Assembly: GCA_964458655.1 (NCBI GenBank)
Contig: CAYWJT010000008.1
Coordinates: forward strand, 1 to 60,692
Direction of reading: 5' to 3'
Origin: CAYWJT01 sp964458655
GTDB lineage: Bacteria > Acidobacteriota > Aminicenantia > Aminicenantales > Saccharicenantaceae
Length of the DNA: 60,692 bases
Each line of letters opens with the position of its first letter. The stretch's first letter is position 1. Positions 29,043-37,229 of this stretch are shown here, in pieces. The notes beneath the pieces are model-generated. The model saw only the letters and a program-made list of their open reading frames with translations, made no database searches and was not told the origin of the DNA. The position numbers and the translations under genes were made by a program.

Positions 29043-31477
29043 CTGAGGCTCACTTTCCCGGGTCGGACGGGCTCTGAGCGGCCGTCACCGTCCACGTCCA
29101 CCAGCACCGGGTTGGTCAGGGCGTAGGGATATGCGGCGCTTTCCGCGAGGCCGTCGTCCGAACGCTGCTGGACGACGGGATAGAGGGAGGAGCGGCCCCG
29201 GACCTCGACCGCCACCCACGCGTCGCGCTCGAGCTCGAGACGCACGCGGTCGCGGAATTTTACGGTCTTGCCGTCCGCTCCCTTCATAGGCAGGGGCTCC
29301 TGTCGGACCCCGTTCACCACCAGCAGCACCTCGGACACGTCGAGCCAGGGAGCGCCGAGCACCCGGAGGTCGACCTTCACCCGCCCTTTCTTCGCCCTGA
29401 CGAGTTCGCCCGGGCCGGCCTTGCCGTTGACCTTGAGGAGAACGATAGGACCGTTGCTTACGAACGAGCGGCCTTCCTTAAGGGCCCTTATAAAGGCGTC
29501 CCGGTCCAACCGCTTGCCTGACGGCCCTTCGTAAAACACGTATGTCCGGGCATAGCCGGGCTCGCTGCCGTCGATGTCGTGCGAGTCGGAGGAACCGACG
29601 GCCCGGACCGGGTAGCCGCGGTTCAGGAAGTGGAACCAGTCCTCGGTCGACAGGCAGTTGGCTTCGTAGGGCTTGGCCCCGTTCATGACCTCCATGACCT
29701 CGAAGTCCATGCTGAACGGAGCTTTGGCCGAGGCCGCGCTCTCGGGGTCCAGGTCGTAGGTCAGGAAATAGCCTAGGCCTTCCGACCGCGGGTGGTTGAC
29801 CTGGATGACGGCGGCCGGGCTCTTGGCGCGGCTCAGCCGGAAAAGGGTGTCCGGCGTTTCGTCCCTGACGCTTACGGCGCCATTGCCGGGCAGGTCGGGC
29901 CGGGGGACGTCGGGGAAAGCGTTGTAGTGGATGCTGCCGGTCCTGGTCGTGACCTCGCTGCCGGCGATAACCGCCAAGTCGTCCTCGAGGCCGAGCTTCT
30001 CGAGGTCCGGCAGGTAATCCGTGATGAAGTTATGGTCGGCGGACACGGCGACGTCGAGACCCTCGGCGACGACGCTCCGCAGGCGGTCGGGTATGAATAT
30101 ACTGCCGTCCGAATTCTGGGTGTGCATGTGGGGGTCGAGCGAGACCAGTCCGCGCACCGCGACTGCTCTCTCGAGGCGGAATTCGAGCGGAGGGTTATCG
30201 CCTTCGAAGATCTCGACGACCCGCTCATCCCTGGTATATTCCGGGCCGCGGCTGGAAGCGACCAGGTAGGTGCCGGCCGGCAGGACGACCTCGAGTTCCT
30301 GCCGGAGGGGGAAGACGGAGTTCTTGGAACTCTCCCAGGCCCGGCCCGTCATGACGGGATTCTCGGGCCTGAAATAAGGCGACTGGGTCGGGGCCAGGCC
30401 GATGAACGAAACTTTGCCGAGAGCCGGCCGGCCTTTCTTGTCCTTGACGGCGACCTTCACCCTGCCCAGGACCGGGGCTTTTATCGCGACCGGCTTGCCG
30501 GGCGAGCCCGGGCCGGCGGTGAAGGAGGTTTCGATGACGGCCGGGAAGAGGTTGGCGCGGAGGGAGTAAGTCCCGGGAGGCAGGGGGACGGCGAGCGGCG
30601 AGGGCCGTTCCATAAAGGCCCTGAAAAAGACAGAGCCCGTCGCCGGCTCCCTGATGATGACCTCCGCGAGCCCGTCGAACTGCGGGAACTCGAACGAGAC
30701 CGGGTCGGCCTTGACCCCGGCCAGGGCGTAGAGCCTCTGGAGCACCTCGACCGAGGTTGAACCTGAGACGACGCTGTAGGAGAAGCTGTGGGCCTGGCCG
30801 GGCCTCAGCCTCCCGGGCAGGGGGTTATCGCTCGTTTCGACTGGGTTGGGGTTGAACCAGCCCAGGGCGTGGTCCGGCCTCTGCCAGACCCTGAAGTTGA
30901 GCTTGGGGAAGGACTTCGCGTTGTAGGGGCTGAAATTGAAGCTCTGGCAGGCGCTCGCTCCGAGGCCGAAACTGAGCCCGGTCGCTTCGGACCGGCCCGT
31001 GTTCCTGACCTCGGCGACGATATCGATGCGGCCCGCCGCGAAAACGAACCTGTAGCGGGTCCTGACCTCGAGCTTCAAGCCGCCCTCGCCTTCGAGCGAG
31101 GAGAGGGCGATTATCGAGCCGGCCTCCTGCCGGACCGAGGCGCTGCCGACCGGGACGGCCTTGCCGTTGACGCGGACCGAGGGGGCGCACATCTGCGCCT
31201 CGACTCTTTGGGACGCGCCTTCGGGCAGGAAGGCCAGCAGGTAGCCTGAGACATCCGGATGGCCGTAGTTGATCGTGGAAAACGCCGGCCTGGGCGAAAC
31301 GGCGACGACGGCCGTGTACTTTCCGTCGGAGACGAGGAAGTCTCCCTTGCGCACGATGTCCGAAAGCGGCCGGGGCAGATCGCCGGGCTCGGCCACGGTC
31401 TTGATGGTCGTCACGGCCGGCAGGGCCGTCGCGGCCGAGACCAGAAGGACTAACGCGAGAAACAGGGCCTTCTTCAT
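29039..31477 (-). CDS. exported CehA/McbA-type PHP-domain metallohydrolase
   Basis: 812 residues with a signal peptide (KKALFLALVLLVSAATALPA) and AAGGAGG upstream. The first 430 residues are beta-rich, with carboxypeptidase-regulatory-like segments. The PHP domain follows: DPHMHTQNSDGS (about residue 455), VAVSADHNFITDY, VIAGSEVTT and later VRAVGSSDSHDID give the metal-binding His and Asp set. CehA and McbA hydrolyse carbamate and ester pesticides, but most relatives have unknown natural substrates, and many act on phosphoesters. Translational coupling to an alpha-galactosidase-like lipoprotein suggests work on a decorated glycan; this is inference. It is the first gene of the pair. Confidence 0.85.
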   Translation of the reverse strand: MKKALFLALVLLVSAATALPAVTTIKTVAEPGDLPRPLSDIVRKGDFLVSDGKYTAVVAVSPRPAFSTINYGHPDVSGYLLAFLPEGASQRVEAQMCAPSVRVNGKAVPVGSASVRQEAGSIIALSSLEGEGGLKLEVRTRYRFVFAAGRIDIVAEVRNTGRSEATGLSFGLGASACQSFNFSPYNAKSFPKLNFRVWQRPDHALGWFNPNPVETSDNPLPGRLRPGQAHSFSYSVVSGSTSVEVLQRLYALAGVKADPVSFEFPQFDGLAEVIIREPATGSVFFRAFMERPSPLAVPLPPGTYSLRANLFPAVIETSFTAGPGSPGKPVAIKAPVLGRVKVAVKDKKGRPALGKVSFIGLAPTQSPYFRPENPVMTGRAWESSKNSVFPLRQELEVVLPAGTYLVASSRGPEYTRDERVVEIFEGDNPPLEFRLERAVAVRGLVSLDPHMHTQNSDGSIFIPDRLRSVVAEGLDVAVSADHNFITDYLPDLEKLGLEDDLAVIAGSEVTTRTGSIHYNAFPDVPRPDLPGNGAVSVRDETPDTLFRLSRAKSPAAVIQVNHPRSEGLGYFLTYDLDPESAASAKAPFSMDFEVMEVMNGAKPYEANCLSTEDWFHFLNRGYPVRAVGSSDSHDIDGSEPGYARTYVFYEGPSGKRLDRDAFIRALKEGRSFVSNGPIVLLKVNGKAGPGELVRAKKGRVKVDLRVLGAPWLDVSEVLLVVNGVRQEPLPMKGADGKTVKFRDRVRLELERDAWVAVEVRGRSSLYPVVQQRSDDGLAESAAYPYALTNPVLVDVDGDGRSEPVRPGKVSLR

Positions 31478-31654
31478 GAGAGCGGCCTCCTTTTTAGGAT
31501 ACGATGGCTTGGGCCGCCCTCCATTCTATGCGGAGAAGCGGCGGCGCGTCCAGGGTCTTCATCTTCAGGCCCCGGGGCCGGCGGCTTTATGCTTTTACCG
31601 GCTTTACCTGGCCTCCGTTTTGTTGAGTCGAGGGCAATATACTTGCTTAAGGCC

Positions 31655-31696
31655 TTGACAGGGCTTATTACTCCATGTATCTATAATGTAGATACA
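31655..31696 (+). promoter_or_regulatory. mazEF promoter with palindromic operator
   Basis: TTGACA (31655-31660) is followed after 17 bases by TATCTA, or after 21 bases by a perfect TATAAT (31682-31687). The palindrome TGTATCTA-TAATG-TAGATACA (31676-31696) overlaps the -10 region. MazE antitoxins commonly bind such a site to repress their own operon. Confidence 0.6.
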
Positions 31697-31707
31697 CGGA
31701 GGACGAC

Positions 31708-31950
31708 ATGCGCTCCAAAGTTCAAAAATGGGGAAACAGCCTGGCCCTGCGCATCCCGAAGTCTTTCGCTGATGAGATGGGACTGGAGGAGAATTCGTCT
31801 ATTGAGTTGATGCTGAAAGAAGGGCTGCTCGTCGTTTCTCCCGCTAGAGAGCAAAGATGGAAGCTTGAAGAACTCCTGGCCGCGGTCACAGAGGAAAATA
31901 TCCATCATGAATGGGGGATCGGTTCTGTGGAAGGCGAAGAGAAGTGGTGA
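31708..31950 (+). CDS. mazE: MazE/AbrB-type antitoxin
   Basis: 80 residues, with CGGAGG before the ATG. The N-terminal swapped-hairpin DNA-binding domain shows the family signature KVQKWGNSLALRIPKSFADE, and ELMLKEGLLVVSP closes it. The C-terminal tail (WKLEELLAAVTEENIHHEW) is the toxin-neutralising segment expected to wrap around MazF. It should repress its own promoter through the palindrome just upstream. Its stop overlaps the mazF start (GTGA). Confidence 0.93.
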   Translation: MRSKVQKWGNSLALRIPKSFADEMGLEENSSIELMLKEGLLVVSPAREQRWKLEELLAAVTEENIHHEWGIGSVEGEEKW

Positions 31951-32273
31951 ATCCGGACCCGTATATTCCACAGCGGGGAGACGTTGTCTGGGTCAGTCTG
32001 AATCCTCAGGCGGGCCGCCGGCCCGCGGTTGTGCTTTCTCCGCGAGCTTACAACGAAAAGGTGGGGCTGGCGATTTTCTGCCCCATCACCCGTCAAGTCC
32101 AAGGCTATCCGTTTGAAGTCTTGATCCCGTCCGGGCTGCCTGTCTCCGGGGCGGCGTTATCAGATCAAGTCAAGAACCTGGATTGGCGCGTCCGGAAAGC
32201 GGAATTCATCTGTTCGCTCCCCGCGGAAACTGTGGCTGAGCTCCTGGGCAAGCTCGGCGCTCTTCTGCAATGA
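31947..32273 (+). CDS. mazF: MazF-type mRNA interferase toxin
   Basis: 108 residues from a GTG at 31947 that overlaps the mazE stop; GAAGAG lies just upstream. An ATG at 31911 in the same frame would add residues from the mazE overlap and is less likely. Motifs are PQRGDVVWVSLNPQAGRRPA (N-terminal strand and the Arg-rich loop), VVLSPRAYN, CPITRQVQGYPFEV and the DQVKNLDWR strand, all typical of MazF. It cleaves RNA at short sequence motifs when the antitoxin is degraded. Length normal; no damage seen. Confidence 0.93.
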   Translation: MNPDPYIPQRGDVVWVSLNPQAGRRPAVVLSPRAYNEKVGLAIFCPITRQVQGYPFEVLIPSGLPVSGAALSDQVKNLDWRVRKAEFICSLPAETVAELLGKLGALLQ

Positions 32274-32367
32274 GTCAGGCGGGCCGCAGCCGAAATCGCC
32301 TCGGATTGACTTATTCGACGACAAGCAATATCTTTGGCCCGGACGCGGTCGACAAGAAGAATCAATA

Positions 32368-32711
32368 ATGAAGTGCCCGAACTGCGGAATCGAAGCGGCT
32401 TCCGACAGCCGTTTTCTGCCCGCAGTGCGGGTCCCCGTTCGGGCACCCGGAGCACGGAGCGCGTTCCGCCACCCGGTCGATCCCTCTCCCATCCGGCGTC
32501 CGTCCGCCCGGAAGCCTCGTCGGCGGCCGTGGCCTGGCTCGCGGCCGAGCTCGGCGACCTTGACCTGGCCTTCGAGCTCTTGGACCGGGGCTATGAGGAA
32601 CGAGACACGCTCATGGTCTTCGTTCATGTCTATACTGGCGTCTTCGCGCCCGCGCTAGCGGCCGACCAGAGGTTCAAGGGCGCTCTCGCCCGGATGAAGC
32701 TGGATCTCTGA
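32368..32711 (+). pseudogene. decayed zinc-ribbon / TPR protein gene
   Basis: The frame from 32368 begins MKCPNCGIEAASDSRF, the first half of a zinc ribbon. One extra T at about 32411-32414 shifts it; in the next frame FCPQCGSPFGHPEHG supplies the second CxxC. A third frame near the end reads AWLAAELGDLDLAFELLDRG, then YEERDTLMVFVH and DQRFKGALARM to a stop at 32711. That tail is the usual C-terminal TPR end of long zinc-ribbon/kinase/cyclase-TPR proteins. The gene has therefore lost its middle and is frameshifted at least twice. It sits right after mazEF at the edge of the low-GC block. Confidence 0.6.
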
Positions 32712-33231
32712 CGCTTCGATCCTCCGGGCACTGCACGACGTGTGCGTAGCGCCGGATGTTGATGCAGAACCTGACGGCGGCCTGGACCAAGGCCGGCGTC
32801 AGGACGGACAAGGCGACGCGGGGTTCGAAGCGAATGATTCACCCCTCCCTGCATACGGGCAGCCAAGAGATAACATCGCTGAGGCGCTCGGCGATGAGAA
32901 AACCGGGATTGTAATGAGGTCGACCGTTTTGTTATCATTAAGCGAACACGGGAGGGAAGATAGAATCGTGGCGAGAGAGCCGGTTAGTCTTTCAACCCAA
33001 GAGATTCTCGCTCTTACTTAAAAGAAGAACATCTAGGAACTGACCACTCTGCTAGGCAGGTTGCAGGGCCGTGGCATCCTCTAGGGTTGAGAGACAATAT
33101 ACGAGGAGCGAACACTATGGGATCATCTGACAAGGTGGTTATCCTTCGATGAGCACCCGTATTAGCCGGGAGGCTATGATTGAGTCCGCTATCTGATAGG
33201 AAGTAAAAAGAAGAGATGAAAGGAGACAGAT
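32712..33231. other. 520-base segment with no supported gene
   Basis: Composition falls from high to low GC near 32.9 kb. On the minus strand an interrupted frame reads VLTPALVQAAVRFCINIRRY, which looks protein-like but has a nearby stop and no start, so it may be another gene remnant. The rest (33000-33231) is AT-rich leader to the small gene that follows. Confidence 0.4.
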
Positions 33232-33441
33232 ATGAGTATATGCCCAGTCCTGTCAAAGGATAAGGAAGTCGAGTGCATGGAGAAGCGCTGTGCCTGGTGG
33301 TATGACTCGCTCTTAGGGGCCTGCTCGGTAAAACGTTTGGCTGGTTTTGTGGATGAACTTCAATCACACATCTCGCCGAAACTAAACGATGTCATCACGA
33401 AACTGGAAGAAGTAATCTTGGAGCTGGAAAAGCAAAGCTAG
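33232..33441 (+). CDS. small Cys-containing hypothetical protein
   Basis: 69 residues, preceded by AAGGAGA. The N-terminal half has five Cys (MSICPVLSKDKEVECMEKRC, then AWWYDSLLGACSV), and the C-terminal half is a predicted helix or short coiled coil (LNDVITKLEEVILELEKQS). This layout, with CPVL and CMEKRCAWW, recurs in small phage- or island-borne proteins as far as I recall, but I know no function. The Cys could bind zinc. It precedes the AAA ATPase by about 140 bases and is in the low-GC block. Confidence 0.6.
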   Translation: MSICPVLSKDKEVECMEKRCAWWYDSLLGACSVKRLAGFVDELQSHISPKLNDVITKLEEVILELEKQS

Positions 33442-33584
33442 GAATATGTCGTTAGAGAAGAAACCAATGACCTGCCTTCATTCTACCAATAGACGGGCAG
33501 AGAGAGACGGGGAGATGTATTAGAAGTTGAAAACAGAACTTAGTGGAGATATGATCATTATAAAGTTATGCAGGAGGGCATGCC

Positions 33585-34898
33585 ATGCCTATAAAAAATA
33601 AGACCATAACGAAGATATGTGTCAAAGGATATAAATCGTTTTTAAACGAACAATCCGTTGAGATTCGCCCTTTGACGATTCTGGCCGGTGCAAATAGCTC
33701 GGGAAAGTCTAGCATAATGCAACCAGTCTTGCTGCTCAAACAAACTCTAGAGGCCACGTCTGATCCTGGGGCGTTGCTCATAGATGGGCCGAATATTAGT
33801 TTTACGCGTGCTGAACAGATGCTGAACAGGATACCTGGGCAACCTAGTTCATCGTGTTTTACGGTCGGGCTACAACTTGGCGATAAGGGTCTTTCCTTAA
33901 CATATACGAAACAACAGGGTAAGGCAATCGAGATTGAGTCGATGCGATATTCGGATGGGAATACATCGTATGTAATGAGATATGGAATGAGTGAGGACGA
34001 TATACTAAAAAATGTTCCAAACGAATATAAGCAATTACTAAAGCATCTCAAGGTGCCGGAACGAGTCTCGCATTTACGGTGGAGAGTGCAGAGAGAGCGG
34101 TGCTTTCTTGTCTTCTCATTCGGCTCGCAAACGAGGCCTTCGTATCAATTCAATCTCTATGGATTAAACCCGAGTAATCAATTCATAAAGCCAATAAAGA
34201 ATATCATTCACCTCCCAGCATTGCGCGGCAATCCTAAACGAACTTATCAAAAGTTATCTGTTGGCCCAGATTACCCTGGAACATTTGAAAAGTATGCGGC
34301 AAGTATTGTTGCCGATTGGGCCGACACAAAAGATAAGCGTTTGTCGGAGTTGGGAGAGACGCTTGAAGAGATGGGTCTGACGTGGAAAGTGCGGGCCAAG
34401 AGCATAGATGATACTCAAATTGAACTAAAAATTGCACGACTGGTCAGGGCGATACGCGGGAGTGCTTCTGATTTCGTTAATATTGCGGATGTCGGTTTTG
34501 GCGTTTCCCAATCCCTCCCAGTCATTGTTGCATTGCTATGTGCTCAGCAAGGGCAATTGGTCTATCTTGAACAGCCAGAGCTTCACCTCCACCCGAAAGC
34601 GCAGCGAAGACTCGGCAGGATACTTAGGGAAGCAATTGAACGAGGAGCTACTGTAGTGACCGAGACACACAGCGAGCTTTTGCTACGTGAAGTTCAGATA
34701 CTAGTAGCGAAAAGAGAACTAGACCCAAAGAAAGTAATCCTGCACTGGTTCTCTCGCGATCTAAGTACCGGAATTACAACGGTTAGTTCGGCGGACCTAG
34801 ATGACAGAGGGGCATATGGCAAATGGCCAGAAGATTTTGATGATACTGCTCTTGCCTCAACCAAAGAATATTTGGACGCAGTTGAGTCCCGCGGCTAA
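33585..34898 (+). CDS. ABC-type AAA ATPase (DUF3696-like), candidate defence ATPase
   Basis: 437 residues with AGGAGGGC upstream. The N-terminus GYKSFLNEQSVEIRPLTILA leads into the Walker A GANSSGKS (residues 35-42). The C-terminal half has a signature-like VGFGVSQSLPV, a Walker B of the overcoming-lysogeny-defect (OLD)/DUF3696 style, LVYLEQPELHLHP (from residue 325), and the switch His in VTETHSELLL. Such SMC-like ATPases act as sensors in several phage-defence systems (for example PARIS, Septu, OLD/Gabija) with a nuclease partner. A PIN-like gene starts 5 bases after its stop, which strongly suggests a functional pair. Codon use and GC are unlike the flanking chromosome. The exact family is inferred from motifs only. 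Confidence 0.85.
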   Translation: MPIKNKTITKICVKGYKSFLNEQSVEIRPLTILAGANSSGKSSIMQPVLLLKQTLEATSDPGALLIDGPNISFTRAEQMLNRIPGQPSSSCFTVGLQLGDKGLSLTYTKQQGKAIEIESMRYSDGNTSYVMRYGMSEDDILKNVPNEYKQLLKHLKVPERVSHLRWRVQRERCFLVFSFGSQTRPSYQFNLYGLNPSNQFIKPIKNIIHLPALRGNPKRTYQKLSVGPDYPGTFEKYAASIVADWADTKDKRLSELGETLEEMGLTWKVRAKSIDDTQIELKIARLVRAIRGSASDFVNIADVGFGVSQSLPVIVALLCAQQGQLVYLEQPELHLHPKAQRRLGRILREAIERGATVVTETHSELLLREVQILVAKRELDPKKVILHWFSRDLSTGITTVSSADLDDRGAYGKWPEDFDDTALASTKEYLDAVESRG

Positions 34899-34903
34899 TT
34901 TCA

Positions 34904-35386
34904 ATGAATCGGGTCCGGTCTCGCAGAATTGTCGTTGATACCACAGTGGCTTGTTCCTCTGGGGAAACTATTCATCCGGTATCACGAGCATGCCGAGAAG
35001 CATTGGAAGCCATGAGGCGGATCTGCCACCATGTTGTTTTTACTCCCGAGATTGGGCAAGAATGGAGGGATCATAAGAGCAGATATTTTAGCGATTGGAT
35101 TAGATCTATGTACAGTAGAAAGAAAGTTACCAAGTTGGGCCCTATACAATCCGATGAGCTACGGAGGGCGATCGAAAGATCCTCTATGAGCCCTGCCGAT
35201 CAAGAAATAGTCGAGAAGGATGCTTTTATTGTTAGCGCGGCTCTGGCCTCGGATAGAATAATCCTGACTCAAGATGGGGAGCTCAATAGGACCATGGCGA
35301 AATACCCTCGCCTAGGAAGAATTTCGAGGAAAATTACGTGGTTAGATCCGGAAAATGATGGTGCTTCGAGATTAGAAAATATCTAA
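34904..35386 (+). CDS. PIN-like nuclease, partner of the ATPase
   Basis: 160 residues starting 5 bases after the ATPase stop, with no strong ribosome-binding site of its own, so translation is probably coupled. The PIN-type acidic set is visible: Asp12 in RIVVDTTVA, Glu49 or Glu53 in FTPEIGQEW, Asp106 in VEKDAFIVSAAL and Asp124 in ILTQDGEL. PIN domains are Mg-dependent RNases found in VapC toxins and in defence effectors. There is no VapB-like antitoxin gene; the ATPase would be the controlling partner. Low-GC codon use matches the ATPase. The nuclease activity is inferred. Confidence 0.75.
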   Translation: MNRVRSRRIVVDTTVACSSGETIHPVSRACREALEAMRRICHHVVFTPEIGQEWRDHKSRYFSDWIRSMYSRKKVTKLGPIQSDELRRAIERSSMSPADQEIVEKDAFIVSAALASDRIILTQDGELNRTMAKYPRLGRISRKITWLDPENDGASRLENI

Positions 35387-35507
35387 ATGAGGCGTAGAAG
35401 AGCTAGAACCCGAAAAGGCATGGCTGCATAAGTAATAAGGACGCCTTAGGGGAGAGGATTGCGCTTCGCTCTTTTATAATGGCGCTATTAGGCGGGGAGG
35501 ATTCTCA

Positions 35508-36494
35508 ATGGATGTAGAAGAAGCCAAAAAGAAAATACTGAAACGACTGTACGAAACCGCCATGCGAGATTACCTCAAGCACGAACTCACTCACCTTAAG
35601 GAGCTCGCCGAGAAAGAGGGAATCGACCCGGAGACCCTAAATAGGGTCTATGACGAATTGGAAAGAGCAGGTTTCTTCAGAGTGATATGCGCTGGCATGG
35701 TCGTAGAGCCGAGCCTGGATGCCCTTGTCTATTGCGAACGGCAGGGGCTCGTGGAAGAGGCATTTGTGGGAAGGCAGAATGAAGTGCGGATAGGAATCCT
35801 AGATGCCTGTTTTGATCTCGAAGCGACAAAACCGCGCGATGTGGGCATATGGGGTCACGAAATCTGCGCCAAGGCGAATATTAGTGAACTTGAGTTCAAT
35901 AACAATATTGACCTCCTCGCGCACTGGGACTTGGTCGAGCGGTACGGTCCCTTTGACCAGTGGAAACTCATTCCGGCCGGAAAGGAGAAGGTCAAAGATT
36001 ATCGACGAACGAGGGATCGGAAGAAACGATTTGATGACCTTAAGGAATTACGGGGGGTGACTCCCCAGCAGCGTGGCCACGGGCTTGAAGATCTGCTAGG
36101 GGAAGTCATAGCGGAGGAAGGTTGGACGACGGAGAAGCGAGTCCATCAAAAAGGGGTGGAATTCGATATTGTGTTTAATCGGGATTACAGCTACTTCATG
36201 ACTTCCTGCAAGTGGGAAAAGGGAGCGATCGAGGCAGACCACCTTGATCAATTAGTCATGAGAGCGCAGGAGATGGACTGCGTCGCGGCTGTACTGGTCT
36301 CCATGTCGGGATTCACTAAAGGATGCATATTAAGGGCAGTTGCAAAGAGACCAATAAAGCAAGTTGTATTATTCGGTCCTGCCGATATGGAGGCTATCTT
36401 CCAGAACGAGCGAACGTTCTCGGACCTATTGGATGAGAAGATAAAGGCATTGAAACATCGAAGCATAATGCTGATCGACGGATTAGCAAGATAG
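35508..36494 (+). CDS. winged-helix plus restriction-endonuclease-fold protein, altered ExK
   Basis: 328 residues, preceded by GGGGAGG. The first 170 residues look like two winged-helix domains (LKELAEKEGIDPETLNRVYD and ICAKANISELEFNNNIDLLA). From about residue 186, QQRGHGLEDLLGEVIAEEGW and KGVEFDIVF (Asp220) match Mrr-like PD-(D/E)xK nucleases. The final motif is MTSCKWEK (Lys235), where relatives usually have a Glu two places before the Lys; here it is Ser233. The protein may be catalytically dead, use a migrated acid, or act as a DNA-binding sensor. It is 120 bases downstream of the PIN gene in the same low-GC block and may belong to the same defence locus. Confidence 0.7.
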   Translation: MDVEEAKKKILKRLYETAMRDYLKHELTHLKELAEKEGIDPETLNRVYDELERAGFFRVICAGMVVEPSLDALVYCERQGLVEEAFVGRQNEVRIGILDACFDLEATKPRDVGIWGHEICAKANISELEFNNNIDLLAHWDLVERYGPFDQWKLIPAGKEKVKDYRRTRDRKKRFDDLKELRGVTPQQRGHGLEDLLGEVIAEEGWTTEKRVHQKGVEFDIVFNRDYSYFMTSCKWEKGAIEADHLDQLVMRAQEMDCVAAVLVSMSGFTKGCILRAVAKRPIKQVVLFGPADMEAIFQNERTFSDLLDEKIKALKHRSIMLIDGLAR

Positions 36495-36643
36495 TCAGAT
36501 CCCAAAGAGAAACCGGAAGATAAAATCATCAGTCTCCATTGACAGTCTTGTAGAAAGATCAGGACATTATCCAACCCGCTAAGCGTTTGAGGAGAGAAGT
36601 GGAAACTAAGAAATAGATGGAATAGGTGTAGGGCGGGAGCGGG

Positions 36644-36967
36644 ATGAGGTCGTTTTCAAATAAGGCAAAAACGGCCATAAGTAAAGCAAGATGGAGCACA
36701 GCTCAATCAAAAGAATGCTTCGCACTGACTTTTCATAATTGTGAGTTAAGCGATCCAATTGTTTTCATAATCGTAACGGACCCGGGTAATCGTGCGGTTA
36801 GTTTCAGAGTGCCTTATCTGCAACTTCCTAGTAACAAGAAGATGTTCTCTTCTAATCACCAAGCGAACGTTCAATTCACGTATAGACATAAAAAAACGAG
36901 TGTTGTCAGGTATGAATCGGGAAGAATGACGCAAAGAATGGCCTGTGCGGCAATGGATACAATGTGA
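36644..36967 (+). CDS. hypothetical protein in the island
   Basis: 107 residues starting with MRSFSNKAKTAISKARWSTA, preceded by a GGGAGCGGG stretch that is only a fair ribosome-binding site. The middle is strand-rich (AVSFRVPYLQLPSNKKMF, VQFTYRHKKTSVVRYESG), so it could be a small beta protein. I recognise no family. A short frame on the opposite strand overlaps it and looks less protein-like. Coding status is uncertain. Confidence 0.35.
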   Translation: MRSFSNKAKTAISKARWSTAQSKECFALTFHNCELSDPIVFIIVTDPGNRAVSFRVPYLQLPSNKKMFSSNHQANVQFTYRHKKTSVVRYESGRMTQRMACAAMDTM

Positions 36968-37229
36968 AAGTCCGGATTAGGGTCATGACTGATGATTATG
37001 CGAATTGGCAGTGCAGGACCAGAAAAGTATGCTAGAAAAAGCAAATAGGATTGAGATATTATAACGTCTCCGGGAGAATATTGTTCGCCAAAATATCGTG
37101 CTTCTATTGATGACGGAGGCTCACTCCTAATAGCGATCGGAGTTTTCAGGATTTAACAAAAAGAGTTCATAAAGTTCCTTATTAGGATATTGCGAAAGGG
37201 AGGCGATAAGCGTGATGAAGGAGAAATAA

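Noticed and set aside
32819..32848. Partial similarity to the 3' end of tRNA-His (GGGGTTCGA and TCACCCC at the same spacing), a possible attachment site
   Set aside because: The ten bases between do not match, it is in inverse orientation relative to the tRNA, and a match of this size by eye is within chance.
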